A DNA stretch of 64,000 bases. Origin: a virus. The position numbers and the translations under genes are program-made. The stretch covers positions 32,444-96,443 of the IMG/VR virus record IMGVR_UViG_3300049893_001613; one strand, 5' to 3'. The first letter of the stretch is position 1; every line of letters begins with the position of its first letter. Under the pieces are notes generated by a model. That model had not been told where the DNA came from. It did not search any database and saw only the letters and a program-made list of their open reading frames with translations. Positions 1-9,601 of this stretch are shown piece by piece.

Positions 1-1
1 G

Positions 2-517
2 GTGTATTGGGAACGTTACAGAGATACTTACTATCCAAATAGCTTTATTTTCGTAAGTTCCTCAAATGCCGGTACAATCCGGATCCAGGGCACAGGGTTA
101 ACGACTTCATCTGTAGCTATGACTCAAACTACGTATACAACGTACAACAGAGCTTTAATCAGTGCAATGCCAAGTAAAGAAGTCAAGTTGGCTTCTGTAA
201 AAACTCAGGAAGAAGATACTCTGTATTCTTCACTGCAGCAAAACAGCTTCTACAATACTCGACAAGCTGAAGTCATAATGGACCAGACTTTCGATTATTT
301 CGTATTTTACAGAGACGAAAGCTTCATAATAACTAGAGCGTACATGGACTACATTAGGAAGCCTCGTACAATTAGTTTACTTTTGAAGCAAGATTGTGAG
401 TTGGCTCCAAGCGTACACCATAAAATAGTGGACCTGGCGGTAGAAATACTGAGACTTGATACAAAAGATCAGGCATACCCGCAAACAGTCCAAGATACTC
501 AATTAAGAACCTTTTAA
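2..517 (+). CDS. Virion-block protein, 5' end outside the window
   Basis: The reading frame is open to the left edge of the window, so the GTG at its first codon is probably internal and the N terminus is missing. The visible 171 residues are mixed alpha/beta. They contain aromatic stretches, including FDYFVFYRDESF around residues 97-108, and a helical C-terminal third of connector-protein style. The gene ends 16 bases before the next virion gene on the same strand, so it is most simply a head or connector component of the late operon. I do not recognise a family. It could be the C-terminal domain of a larger tail or capsid protein. Confidence 0.7.
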   Translation: MYWERYRDTYYPNSFIFVSSSNAGTIRIQGTGLTTSSVAMTQTTYTTYNRALISAMPSKEVKLASVKTQEEDTLYSSLQQNSFYNTRQAEVIMDQTFDYFVFYRDESFIITRAYMDYIRKPRTISLLLKQDCELAPSVHHKIVDLAVEILRLDTKDQAYPQTVQDTQLRTF

Positions 518-533
518 CTCGTAATAAACCAAC

Positions 534-1745
534 ATGAGCCGTTATTCAAAAAACCTTTCAGGTGTAAGTACAAAAGTCATGGTAGGAACAGCAACCTACA
601 CAGATGACACAACCTTTGCTGCATTCGTTGCGAACGCACCAGATGGTGAAATGGGTGTCTTCTTAGACACCGGAGCAGTAAGAACTGCTGCATTAACCTC
701 AGCTGTAAACAAATTCTTCATTGCCCAGAAGCGTGACGGATTCGTAAACAAAACTCCTATCTTAGACTTCAACGACATCGTTCGTAAAGTTCAGGTAGAC
801 TACGTAGCACCTGTGAAGCAAATATCCTACATTGGATACATTGGCTCAGGATCATTAGATCTTGGATTCAACTTCGCTTCTGCTACATCAACAAACACAT
901 TAACTTACGGTATCACTTGCCGTGAGACAACTCCGGGTAACCAACCATTCCCGGTACAAGAAGGATACGCTACAGTAAACAGCTCAACAGCTGACGAATA
1001 TACTGTACTTGCGTCTATCGTATCTCAGCTGAATGGTGACTTTGATTATCAAAGAACAATGCCAGATCGTTTCGTAAAAGCAGAAATCGTTTCTAACGGT
1101 GCTCTTACTGAACTAACTGCAAACCCAACCTTAACCAACGGTTCAGTTACAGTAACATTTTCTGCTAACCAAACTATTGCAACAGGTACATTACTTTCCT
1201 TTCAAGGAATAATTTACAAAGTAGCAGTGGGAGTTACAGCAGGTACAAGTTTAACGCTTGACCGCCCTTACCAGGGAGCTACTGAAACTATTGACGTGTC
1301 AGCTACTGTTGACCTTGCAGCTTCTATGGCATACACTTCAGGAACCAACAAATTTGGTGTTAAGTTAACCGCACTTGAGTACGAAACTCACTTCAAAGTA
1401 ATTGGAGCTGCAGGTAACTCACTTGATACAGTAACTTTGTCAACAGCATGGAAACTTGGCTCAGGAGCTGGTACTCAAATTGCAGAACTTGAAGCAACAG
1501 AAGGCGCAATCTTCGATGGTGTTGGTGGAACATTAAACGCTCCATTCAAAGCAGACTACGGTCAGCCTGAATTGATTGCAAGTACTTCAGGTACATATCA
1601 TCAGATCTTCTTAGATCTTGCAGTGAAGAACGTTCCAAGCGCTGACCCTGTTCACGCAGAACAAAAACAAATGCAAAGAATTCTAATTGCTGCACCAAGC
1701 TCAGGTACACTTGAATCTACTTTAGGTACAGTATTCGGGGTATAA
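534..1745 (+). CDS. Abundant virion structural protein (capsid/auxiliary or tube-like)
   Basis: This is a 403-residue soluble protein with no signal peptide or membrane segment, rich in Thr, Ser, Ala and Gly. The N-terminal half contains FFIAQKRDG at about residues 62-70 and an EYTVLASIVSQLNGDFDY stretch near 160-180. Residues 195-260 look like an inserted beta domain (repeated TLTNGSVTVTF-like strands). It is followed directly by a strong intrinsic terminator, as often seen after the most highly expressed phage structural gene, which supports an abundant particle protein. I cannot assign it firmly: a capsid shell, a decoration protein and a tube-like protein are all possible. The absence of a visible HK97 signature argues for caution before calling it the major capsid protein. 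Confidence 0.7.
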   Translation: MSRYSKNLSGVSTKVMVGTATYTDDTTFAAFVANAPDGEMGVFLDTGAVRTAALTSAVNKFFIAQKRDGFVNKTPILDFNDIVRKVQVDYVAPVKQISYIGYIGSGSLDLGFNFASATSTNTLTYGITCRETTPGNQPFPVQEGYATVNSSTADEYTVLASIVSQLNGDFDYQRTMPDRFVKAEIVSNGALTELTANPTLTNGSVTVTFSANQTIATGTLLSFQGIIYKVAVGVTAGTSLTLDRPYQGATETIDVSATVDLAASMAYTSGTNKFGVKLTALEYETHFKVIGAAGNSLDTVTLSTAWKLGSGAGTQIAELEATEGAIFDGVGGTLNAPFKADYGQPELIASTSGTYHQIFLDLAVKNVPSADPVHAEQKQMQRILIAAPSSGTLESTLGTVFGV

Positions 1746-1763
1746 TTTTATTCTGACATAATA

Positions 1764-1808
1764 AAACCCTTGTAGTAGAGCACAATGCTATTACAAGGGT
1801 TTATTTTT
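1764..1808 (+). terminator. Intrinsic terminator after the 403-aa structural gene
   Basis: AAACCCTTGTA at 1764-1774 is perfectly complementary to TACAAGGGTTT at 1792-1802 (11 bp) and is followed by a T-rich run to 1808. It lies between two plus-strand genes, so it would end or attenuate transcripts leaving the upstream gene and set a high dose of that product relative to the appendage genes. Confidence 0.85.
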
Positions 1809-1821
1809 AAATGACACTGAA

Positions 1822-2532
1822 ATGGCACTTACTGCAGATTTAGTTAGACAAACAATTACCGCCCCGGGAACAACTAGTATCTGGGACGATGAAACAATAT
1901 ACAATACTGGAGGTAATCCTGCTCGTAACGAAGTAGCTCTTTACCTAACAGCTTATAAAGTTGATGAGGATCTAGTTGAGACTGCATTAGATGTCACAGC
2001 GTTTGATCCTGAAGTAGTTACAAGCTTCACAACAACCAATGACATTGACGGCTGGCACAAGTACTATTTTGTAATAGTAGACAACTGGGACGCCCTTGTT
2101 ACTTACAACAAATACGATGTAGTTTGGGATACAACTGAAAACGCGTTCTTCCAATACATCAATGATACTCCGGCCGATACTAACCCGGTTTCTGACGCTA
2201 ATTACTGGGAGTCTGTAGCAGATCCATGTGCTTTGATCGCGAACGTAGGCACCGCTACAGAATCCGGTAATCTTATTTACCAGGTGATTAACAAGATCGT
2301 ATCTTTTCAGACTTCTATCTGTTACATTAAAGCAGCTTCAAAACACGCTAAACAAAACTGTGCAGGAGCTGATTGCGGTTGTGGTTCTAAAATAGGGAGA
2401 ATCTTTCATAAACTGAGAGATCTCTTCAACAGCTTACCTCTTAATGAATCTCAGGGCCAGTTCCTGGAAGGGGAAAGAAACGCAAGGTTAGCCGAGAAAT
2501 GGTGTGACGATTGCGAACATTTACAAGAATAA
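1822..2532 (+). CDS. Virion appendage protein with carbohydrate-binding-like segment and Cys-rich tail
   Basis: The protein has 236 residues. An N-terminal beta-rich region is followed at about residues 95-135 by YNKYDVVWD...YW, a pattern like small CBM5/12-type carbohydrate-binding modules (regularly spaced W/Y with an NYWE turn). The C-terminal third has a Cys cluster (QNCAGADCGCG near 183-193 and WCDDC near the end) around an amphipathic helix, suggesting metal binding or disulfides. It starts just after the terminator at 1764-1808 and is followed after 13 bases by a fibre gene. A fibre base or adaptor is plausible. The binding module is inferred from pattern only. Confidence 0.6.
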   Translation: MALTADLVRQTITAPGTTSIWDDETIYNTGGNPARNEVALYLTAYKVDEDLVETALDVTAFDPEVVTSFTTTNDIDGWHKYYFVIVDNWDALVTYNKYDVVWDTTENAFFQYINDTPADTNPVSDANYWESVADPCALIANVGTATESGNLIYQVINKIVSFQTSICYIKAASKHAKQNCAGADCGCGSKIGRIFHKLRDLFNSLPLNESQGQFLEGERNARLAEKWCDDCEHLQE

Positions 2533-2545
2533 CCTTTAAGTAAAC

Positions 2546-4150
2546 ATGATTGATGTAAGAAAAGACAGTATCATCTACCAATCACAAGTTTACTACACGG
2601 ACCTGATTAACGAGCTCGTAGAAAAAAGGAAAGTTGGTAAAGCGAATGAGAAGAGTTGGGAGAAAGCAGATACCATTTCTGGTTATCTCGATGCTCTTAA
2701 CTACATAGATGTATTAGAAGATGACGATGACATCACGAATGTAAATTACATTCTTGAGTGTCTTATTATTCTTTGTGAGCTTAACCAATATCCGGTATCA
2801 GCTCCAATAGAATTCCAAGCTCCTCCAGCAGTATTAGTTGGTGTACAGGGAGAACCTGGTACAAGCGTTACTGGTCCTCAGGGCCCAGCAGGTCTCGCCA
2901 CAGACTTCCAGGTAAGTTTAGTAACAACACCTACTGTAGTTGATTCTTTTGACCTTGTAGATGCCAAAGGAGCTCGCTGGGATTACGTTATCCTTAGTGA
3001 TGATGGTTATCAGCGTGCAGGTAGTGTAATAGGTACCTGGCTTGATGACGGTTCAGACCTGGCTTGGTTTGACACCTCCACAGGTGACATTGCAGGAGAT
3101 ACAGACCCTCTGTCATTCTCCGTAGAATTCCTAATTGATGAAATAAGATTAGTAGCTACTCCAGCTTCAGGAACATGGACAGTAATAGGTACCCGATACT
3201 TCATACCAAATAACGGTAATGGTTCAGGTCCTATAGGAGATGTTCTTGCAAATGGTAAAGTATACATTGGTAATGCTTCCAACGTAGCAACTGCACAAAC
3301 AATCTCAGGTGATATTACAATCACTAATGTTGGAGTTGCTACCATTGCTAACAGTGCTGTCACAAATGTGAAAGTAGATGCAGCTGCAGGAATAGAATTA
3401 ACCAAGCTTGAAGCTCTCGTAGGAGGATATGTTACAGTAACAGACATCTCAGGATTTATCTCTGAAAGTATTGTTACTACAGCAGAATTAGAATCACTAT
3501 CTGGAATAGCCGGTAATGTACAAGACGAACTTGATTTAAAGATTACAGATCCTACTACAACAGTAGGTGATATCATTATCCGCGATGCTGGTAATAACCT
3601 TACCAGATTAGGAATAGGTACTGCGGGACAGGTTCTTACAGTTGCTGGAGGTGCCCCTTCATGGGCAGCAGTTCCAGGTGGTATAACCGGGTTGACAACT
3701 CACTACTTACCAAAAGCTACTTCCGCTACTACAATAGGAAACAGCTTACTTGTTGAAACAGGTTCAGCAATTTCTACTACTGGTACACTTGAAGCTCAGT
3801 CTGGTATGCGTACAGCATCTACCGGACCTTACTTAAGAACAAAAGTAATCGATATAGATGAGTGGGATATGGATAGTATCCTATATAACCCTCACTCAGT
3901 CTCTCATGGGTTGGATTATACTAAGATCCGCTCCATCTCAGTAATCGTAAGAGCTGATTCAAACGTACCAAACGTACCTCATTATGACCTAACCTATGCT
4001 GACACAAGCGGTGTGGCCCAAGGTAGATTTACGTATGGAAGTACTTCAGTATTCTTATACCGTACTACAGGAGGTACTTTTGATAGTACAGACTTTAATG
4101 ATAATACCTCTTACAACAGAGGTTGGATAACAATAGTTTACGAGGCATAA
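2546..4150 (+). CDS. Tail/head fibre protein with short collagen-like segment
   Basis: This 534-residue fibre-type protein has an N-terminal helical region (1-90) that could be the attachment domain, then a short collagen-like run near residues 100-118 (GVQGEPGTSVTGPQGPAG). After that come Ser/Thr/Gly-rich beta repeats and a C-terminal knob-like domain. The segment 'GNASNVATAQTISGDITI' and the segment 'IGTAGQVLTVAGGAPSW' both have close copies in the next gene, so the two fibres share shaft repeats. The stop codon overlaps the next start (TAATG), which points to translational coupling. Receptor-binding or fibre-shaft function is inferred from composition and context. Confidence 0.75.
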   Translation: MIDVRKDSIIYQSQVYYTDLINELVEKRKVGKANEKSWEKADTISGYLDALNYIDVLEDDDDITNVNYILECLIILCELNQYPVSAPIEFQAPPAVLVGVQGEPGTSVTGPQGPAGLATDFQVSLVTTPTVVDSFDLVDAKGARWDYVILSDDGYQRAGSVIGTWLDDGSDLAWFDTSTGDIAGDTDPLSFSVEFLIDEIRLVATPASGTWTVIGTRYFIPNNGNGSGPIGDVLANGKVYIGNASNVATAQTISGDITITNVGVATIANSAVTNVKVDAAAGIELTKLEALVGGYVTVTDISGFISESIVTTAELESLSGIAGNVQDELDLKITDPTTTVGDIIIRDAGNNLTRLGIGTAGQVLTVAGGAPSWAAVPGGITGLTTHYLPKATSATTIGNSLLVETGSAISTTGTLEAQSGMRTASTGPYLRTKVIDIDEWDMDSILYNPHSVSHGLDYTKIRSISVIVRADSNVPNVPHYDLTYADTSGVAQGRFTYGSTSVFLYRTTGGTFDSTDFNDNTSYNRGWITIVYEA

Positions 4151-6543
4151 TGGCAAACGATATAGTAATTAGAGGTGGTATAAAAGTAGTCAGTAACCTT
4201 GCCTTAGGTACAGGAGATGATTTACTTACAAGAAACTCAACTACAAAAGAAGTTGGGTACGTACCTGCTATCGATGATAGTAACTTCTTAACCACTGCTT
4301 TACCAAGTACATATGTAATTGTAGGTAATGCTTCAAATATAGCTACAGCAGTCCAGATGACCGGTGATGTTACAATCACTGACTTAGGAGTAACTTCTAT
4401 TGCAGCTAATGTTATTACAAACAACAACATTAACTCAGCGGCTGCGATTCAATATTCAAAACTGAATCTCACAGCTGGTATTCTTAACAGTGATATATCA
4501 AACGCTGCAGCTATTACAAGAACAAAGCTTGCAGACGGTAACCCTGATGTGTTGTTAATCAACAACAGTTTAGGTGAGATATCAGAAGCTACTGCTATTA
4601 CACCTAATATGGTGTTAGTATCTGATCCAGACGGTATTCCAGTGGCAAGTGGGGTGTCTTCAACTGTAATAGAATTTCTTGATATTAGTTCGTCACTACA
4701 AACTACTTTGGATGACAAACTTCAATTTGATTCAGCAATAACTCCCGCAGAAGGAGATATTATAGTATACAGTTCAGGAGCATGGACCGCATTAAACGTT
4801 GGAGCAGAAGGTGAAGTTCTTGCTATTACATCCGGTGTACCAGCTTGGACTACAGGTACTTCAAATGGTCTTCCTTCTGGAGGAACTGCAGCCCAGATCT
4901 TAACTAAGATAGATGGAGTAGACTACAATACTCAATGGGTGGATTTAACTCTGTCTCTGATAACAGATGTAACAGCCAGCGCTGCAGAAGTAAATCTTCT
5001 TGATGGGGCTACTTTCACAGCAGCTGAATTAAATTTCATTACCGGAGCTTCATCAAATCTACAAGCTCAGTTAAATAACAAACTAGCAGCTACGTTGCCA
5101 CACAACGCTATGTTTGTTGGTAATACTTCAAATGTGCCAGCAGCATTATCTGGAGGTACAAACGGACAGGTACTACAGATTGTTGGTGGAACTCCTGTGT
5201 GGCAGACAATTACTGGTACTGGTACTGTAACATCTATCGATGTATCCGGTGGTACAACAGGTCTTTCCTTTACTGGTGGCCCTATATCTACTTCTGGTAC
5301 TATAACACTAAGCGGTACATTAGATGCTGATAATGGTGGTACAGGACAGTCATCTTACACAATTGGTGACATCTTATATGCAAGTACAACAACCGCATTA
5401 AGTAAACTTGGAATTGGAACCGCAGGTCAAGTACTACAAATGTCCGGTGGTCTTCCTACATGGCAGACAATCACTACAATTACTGACGGTGACAAAGGAG
5501 ATGTTACAATTTCTGGAACCGGTACCGTGTATACAGTAGATGTTGATATTGCTAAGGCATGGACCGGAGCACAATCATGGAGAGATAACAACTGGAGCTT
5601 ACTGGATAACTCAGATACTTCTAAGATCTTAAACTTCCAGTTATCTTCAATCACAACGGCTACAACCCGTACACTAACAATTCCAGACCAGAATGGTACT
5701 ATTGCAGTACTTACTGACCTGAGACAAAACATTGTCTACACTTCAAAAACAGCTCATGGATTTGTAGTAGAAGACGCAGTAAAAGTAGGAACTACAGCAA
5801 CAGATTGGAGTTTAGTTGATGGTACTGTAGATACTCAGGAAGACTTCCGTGGTATAGTTGTAGAAGTAATAGATGCTGACAACTTTGTAGTAGCCCTACC
5901 AGGATCCCGGGTAACTGGCTTATCCGGATTAACCCCTGGAGCTACTTACTACGCTCAGTCTGATGGTAGTTTAAACACTTCTGTAACACTTGTAAAAGTG
6001 TTATATGCAGATACTGCTACAACCGGTTACATGTTCGCTGGCGGGGGTTCGGGGGCTGGAGGCCACACAATCCAGTGGGACGATTATAGCTTCGCAGCAA
6101 GAACAAATTTAAACTTTGTAGGAAATTATGTAGAAGTTACGGATGATGCTGGTAATGATCAAACAGATGTAGAAATTATAGCCAGAGGTCAAGTAGGTGC
6201 TAACTTTGATGGTCAGGGTTCAGTAGTTCTTGTTAATAGCAGAACTTACTTTAGAACACCAAGAGCTGGTTCAATTTCAGCCTGGTCAATTGTCGCTGAA
6301 GGAACGTCTCCTACATGTACAATAGATATTTGGAAAGTAGCTACGGGTACAACGCTACCTACAGTAGCAAATACAATAATGGGTACTAAACCAGCCCTTG
6401 CAACAGGTAACGCACTTCGTTCAACAACCTTCACAGGTTGGAGCACAACAACATTTGCAGCTAATGATATCTGGTGTATAAACATCGATGCCTGTTCAGC
6501 AGCAACCAAAATAAGCTTTTATTTAGAAGTAACATTTGATTAA
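4150..6543 (+). CDS. Large repetitive fibre protein
   Basis: I start this gene at ATG 4150, which overlaps the previous stop as TAATG. An in-frame TTG 27 bases earlier is not needed. The resulting 797-residue protein is a chain of Thr/Ser/Gly/Ala beta repeats, with recurring 'GTAGQVL...GG.P.W' units, 'VIVGNASNIATA' units and a Gly-rich hinge (GGGSGAGG) near residues 635-642. The last roughly 150 residues form a distinct beta-sandwich-like tip. The repeats are shared with the upstream fibre. This architecture is typical of trimeric phage fibres with a C-terminal receptor-binding head. No enzymatic motif is visible. Confidence 0.75.
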   Translation: MANDIVIRGGIKVVSNLALGTGDDLLTRNSTTKEVGYVPAIDDSNFLTTALPSTYVIVGNASNIATAVQMTGDVTITDLGVTSIAANVITNNNINSAAAIQYSKLNLTAGILNSDISNAAAITRTKLADGNPDVLLINNSLGEISEATAITPNMVLVSDPDGIPVASGVSSTVIEFLDISSSLQTTLDDKLQFDSAITPAEGDIIVYSSGAWTALNVGAEGEVLAITSGVPAWTTGTSNGLPSGGTAAQILTKIDGVDYNTQWVDLTLSLITDVTASAAEVNLLDGATFTAAELNFITGASSNLQAQLNNKLAATLPHNAMFVGNTSNVPAALSGGTNGQVLQIVGGTPVWQTITGTGTVTSIDVSGGTTGLSFTGGPISTSGTITLSGTLDADNGGTGQSSYTIGDILYASTTTALSKLGIGTAGQVLQMSGGLPTWQTITTITDGDKGDVTISGTGTVYTVDVDIAKAWTGAQSWRDNNWSLLDNSDTSKILNFQLSSITTATTRTLTIPDQNGTIAVLTDLRQNIVYTSKTAHGFVVEDAVKVGTTATDWSLVDGTVDTQEDFRGIVVEVIDADNFVVALPGSRVTGLSGLTPGATYYAQSDGSLNTSVTLVKVLYADTATTGYMFAGGGSGAGGHTIQWDDYSFAARTNLNFVGNYVEVTDDAGNDQTDVEIIARGQVGANFDGQGSVVLVNSRTYFRTPRAGSISAWSIVAEGTSPTCTIDIWKVATGTTLPTVANTIMGTKPALATGNALRSTTFTGWSTTTFAANDIWCINIDACSAATKISFYLEVTFD

Positions 6544-6548
6544 CAACT

Positions 6549-6695
6549 ATGAAACCACTATTTTGCCCAGTTTGTCACAAACCGGTTGAAGTACCTGAGT
6601 TCGTGAAAGAAAACCAACATTCTATTAAAACAGAAAAAGGAGTTAAAGTAGAGTGTCCTCATTGTAAACGAGGAAAAGTAAAGTATGCACCATGA
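6549..6695 (+). CDS. 48-residue zinc-ribbon protein
   Basis: ATG at 6549 opens a 48-codon frame ending in TGA at 6693-6695, which overlaps the next ATG at 6692 (ATGA). The product has CPVC at residues 6-9 and CPHC near 37-40, a complete two-knuckle zinc-ribbon layout. It fills exactly the space between two virion genes and is coupled to the next one. Small zinc ribbons occur inside many phage appendage operons, and their role is unknown. A structural zinc-binding cap is as likely as nucleic-acid binding. Confidence 0.75.
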   Translation: MKPLFCPVCHKPVEVPEFVKENQHSIKTEKGVKVECPHCKRGKVKYAP

Positions 6696-7276
6696 TAGTA
6701 CAATTCGAAATATTAGATACTGAAGCTAACAGAATACTGGCAGTATTACCTTCTATTGGGTTTGTTTATGATGCTGCTTCTGCAGTATCAGAAACTCAAC
6801 AGAAGTGGGATTTCTTCGTGCAAAAAACACTTGATGGTTGGGATAGCGAGGTATTCAATTACGAAAGGTCTTTAGCTATTGCTGATGAGCCTAATGACAC
6901 AGCAGCAGAACAAGCAACCAGATACGTGATGGTGAAAGATACTATTAGACACGATCATGAAAAAGACTGGGTTGCTAATGAAGAATTAAAGATAGGACAA
7001 GTAAGACTTTCAGCTGGTAAACGGTATATAGTAGTACAAGATCACACAACACAAGTTGGGTGGGAGCCTGCTAATGTACCAGCTTTGTTTGTTGAGAAAC
7101 CACTTCCAAATGATGGTGAATTATATCCTGACTGGATACAACCAACAGGAGCACACGATGCATATAAGATAGGGGACAAAGTACACTATGTACCAACAGA
7201 TAAGAACTACGAGAGTTTAATAAATGCAAACGTATGGAGTCCGGAGGTTTACCCTGCTGGATGGAAAGAAATTTAA
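6692..7276 (+). CDS. Appendage protein with C-terminal carbohydrate-binding-like module
   Basis: The protein has 194 residues. The N-terminal two thirds are helical. The last 55 or so residues (PDWIQPTGAHDAYKIGDKV... then WSPEVYPAGW) show the Trp/Tyr spacing of a CBM5/12 (chitin-binding type 3) module. Known members of that fold bind polysaccharides, so attachment to capsular or extracellular polysaccharide is a reasonable inference. It overlaps the zinc-ribbon gene by 4 bases and precedes two paralogous beta-repeat proteins by 3 bases. Confidence 0.7.
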   Translation: MIVQFEILDTEANRILAVLPSIGFVYDAASAVSETQQKWDFFVQKTLDGWDSEVFNYERSLAIADEPNDTAAEQATRYVMVKDTIRHDHEKDWVANEELKIGQVRLSAGKRYIVVQDHTTQVGWEPANVPALFVEKPLPNDGELYPDWIQPTGAHDAYKIGDKVHYVPTDKNYESLINANVWSPEVYPAGWKEI

Positions 7277-7279
7277 ACT

Positions 7280-8458
7280 ATGGCAGCAAGATATTGGGTA
7301 GGTGGAGGATCATCAGCAAACTGGAATGCAACTGGTAATACAAACTGGTCTGCAACTTCAGGAGGTGCTGGAAATGCGTCTGTACCAGGCGCTAGTGATG
7401 ATGTTTACTTTGATGGGGCTGGTGCTAGTGGAAATACAGCTAGCACGGTGAGCGTTGGACTTACAATAAACACGCTAACATTTACAGCAGGTTATACAGT
7501 GAATGTCACTTGTAATGGGTCAATTCAAATTCAAGGAACCGTATTTACAGACAACTCAGCACACGGGTGGTCTGGCACTGGAAATATTCAATTTCTTGGT
7601 AGTATAACTGTAACTAGTAATGGAAAAATAATGCCATTACCGATTTTCTTGTCTACTCCAACTGGTACCCACACTATAACATTAGTTGGAGATTGGACAT
7701 TAACTGGAAATTTTGCCATTGGTTCATTAGGAACTAAAATACTAAATAAAACTACCACTGAAGTTTTGTACTTAGGTAACGGTCTAAACGGAACAGGGGG
7801 AGCAAGTGGTACGTTAGATATAGTACTAACGGGCGGGACTTGGAACGGAAGTGGTGCAATACTAGGGTGTAATTTAACATTACAAGGAAACATAACAGCA
7901 TCTTCAACAATAGGTTTTGGCGGAGGTAAAACATTACTTTATTCTTCTGGAACTATTACTACTACAGGTTCTACTATGACCCTGACTAGTTGTACTATAA
8001 ACACACCAGGAATTACCTGGAATACATTACAAGTAGCTTCTCCAAACCAAACCTTTACTCTATCCGCTTTATTACAAGCGACTAGATTTCAAAATAATGG
8101 AGATGGAGCCGCAGGTGTTATCTTTACTGGAACCTATGGGTTTACTGTTGCTACTTTTTCCTGGACTGTTCCTTCAGCAGCGACTATAAGTTTTAAAGAG
8201 AGTCTGACATACACAGTAACAACGTCTCTATCTTGTTTTTCAAGCAGAGTAGGAAGTATTATAGTTTTTACGTCTGCTCATGCTTCAACCAAAGCAATTA
8301 TAACTCTACAGAACGGAGCGTCATGTAATTGTCTTGCATCTTTTACAAGAATAGACGCGAGTGGAGGCAGGCCGATAAGAACATTTTTTGGAACAATAAC
8401 AGATTGTGTTAACATCGAAAGATGTGATGATTTATTCACAGTAGCATCAGCAGCGTAA
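7280..8458 (+). CDS. Beta-repeat appendage protein, paralogue A
   Basis: The protein has 392 residues. It opens with YWVGGGSSANWNATGNTNW, a frequent N terminus of phage beta-solenoid surface proteins, and continues in Thr/Ser/Gly-rich short strands with no charged core. Its last 80 or so residues ('FTSAHASTKAI', 'FTRIDASGG', 'TDC') are close to those of the next gene, so the two arose by tandem duplication with a shared C-terminal trimerisation or attachment tip. It probably forms part of a fibre or spike. No catalytic residues are apparent. Confidence 0.7.
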   Translation: MAARYWVGGGSSANWNATGNTNWSATSGGAGNASVPGASDDVYFDGAGASGNTASTVSVGLTINTLTFTAGYTVNVTCNGSIQIQGTVFTDNSAHGWSGTGNIQFLGSITVTSNGKIMPLPIFLSTPTGTHTITLVGDWTLTGNFAIGSLGTKILNKTTTEVLYLGNGLNGTGGASGTLDIVLTGGTWNGSGAILGCNLTLQGNITASSTIGFGGGKTLLYSSGTITTTGSTMTLTSCTINTPGITWNTLQVASPNQTFTLSALLQATRFQNNGDGAAGVIFTGTYGFTVATFSWTVPSAATISFKESLTYTVTTSLSCFSSRVGSIIVFTSAHASTKAIITLQNGASCNCLASFTRIDASGGRPIRTFFGTITDCVNIERCDDLFTVASAA

Positions 8459-8461
8459 GAT

Positions 8462-9601
8462 ATGGCCATAAATAGATTTACAAACGCAGCAGGAGGTAAC
8501 ACTTGGGGAACAGCGGGTAACTGGTCACAAGGAACTGTACCTACAGCTAATGATGGTCATGTAACTACATTTGACGCCACATCCCCCAACTGTACTGTAA
8601 ACGCAAGCAACAGAGTTTGTAATAATATTGATTTCACTGGTTATACTAACACTATAACTATGACATTTATAATTACTGTATCTGGTAATATTACTTTCAG
8701 TTCAGGAATGATTGTAGCTGGTAGTGCTGTAATGCAAGTAAATGCTACATCAACAATGTCTGGTACTGGATGGACTAACGGTTTTACTGTTTCAGCAACT
8801 TGTACAATTACATTATCATCAAATGTTACGATAACGGGAACATTTACAGTTAATTTAAACGTAACAGCAACGGTAAACTGGACAACATCAGAGATACTAA
8901 GAATAGGTGGATTAACTCAATCTGGGTTAAATGCTGTACTTGGAGGCACAGCAGAAGTTAGATTAACAGGAGGAACATGGGTATGCTCTACATCTGGCGG
9001 TGTAATTGGTAGTAGAACTTTTGGTTTTGATGGCGCTGTTACAATTAACGGAACTTGTAATTTACCAAACGGATTTACTGGTACATTAAAATGGTATAGT
9101 GGCACATTACTTGTTTCAGGTTCAACAGTTCAAATTTCAGATTCTTGTACTATAGATTTTGCTGGCGGTATTCTCGGTGGAGTAACTTTTTCGGGAAGCT
9201 CTAAAACATTTACCATTAATTCATTACTTACTTGTGCCACAATAACTTTTGGAGGCACAACATCAAACATTATTGCAGGTACAGCAGGGTTTACTTGTGA
9301 TACATTAAATTGTACTCAAGTAACAACACATACTGTTACACTAAAAGAGGCTATAACCTATACCATAACAACTGCATTTAATTGCTATACATCAAGAGTT
9401 GGAGCAAGTGTTTTATTCACCTCTGCTCACGCATCAACAAAAGCAATTTTAACTTTAGTAAATCCATCATCATGCAATGTGCTGGCAAATTTTACCCGTA
9501 TAGACGCAAGTGGGGGTAGGACTATTAACACCTTCAACGGAACATTGACCGATTGTACGAACGTAAGGAGTTTTCATGACAGACAAACAGCCAACATATG
9601 A
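8462..9601 (+). CDS. Beta-repeat appendage protein, paralogue B
   Basis: The 379-residue tandem paralogue of the upstream gene begins with RFTNAAGGNTWGTAGNWSQG and has the same Thr/Ser beta-strand body. The C-terminal region is highly similar (FTSAHASTKAI, FTRIDASGG). The bodies have diverged much more than the tips, suggesting that the tip is the conserved assembly or attachment part and the body the variable surface. It ends in an ATGA overlap with a small membrane-protein gene. Confidence 0.7.
   Translation: MAINRFTNAAGGNTWGTAGNWSQGTVPTANDGHVTTFDATSPNCTVNASNRVCNNIDFTGYTNTITMTFIITVSGNITFSSGMIVAGSAVMQVNATSTMSGTGWTNGFTVSATCTITLSSNVTITGTFTVNLNVTATVNWTTSEILRIGGLTQSGLNAVLGGTAEVRLTGGTWVCSTSGGVIGSRTFGFDGAVTINGTCNLPNGFTGTLKWYSGTLLVSGSTVQISDSCTIDFAGGILGGVTFSGSSKTFTINSLLTCATITFGGTTSNIIAGTAGFTCDTLNCTQVTTHTVTLKEAITYTITTAFNCYTSRVGASVLFTSAHASTKAILTLVNPSSCNVLANFTRIDASGGRTINTFNGTLTDCTNVRSFHDRQTANI

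Noticed and set aside
534-1745. A firm call of major capsid protein
   Set aside because: Context and terminator suggest an abundant structural protein, but no HK97-type signature is visible and the portal and protease neighbours lie outside the window.
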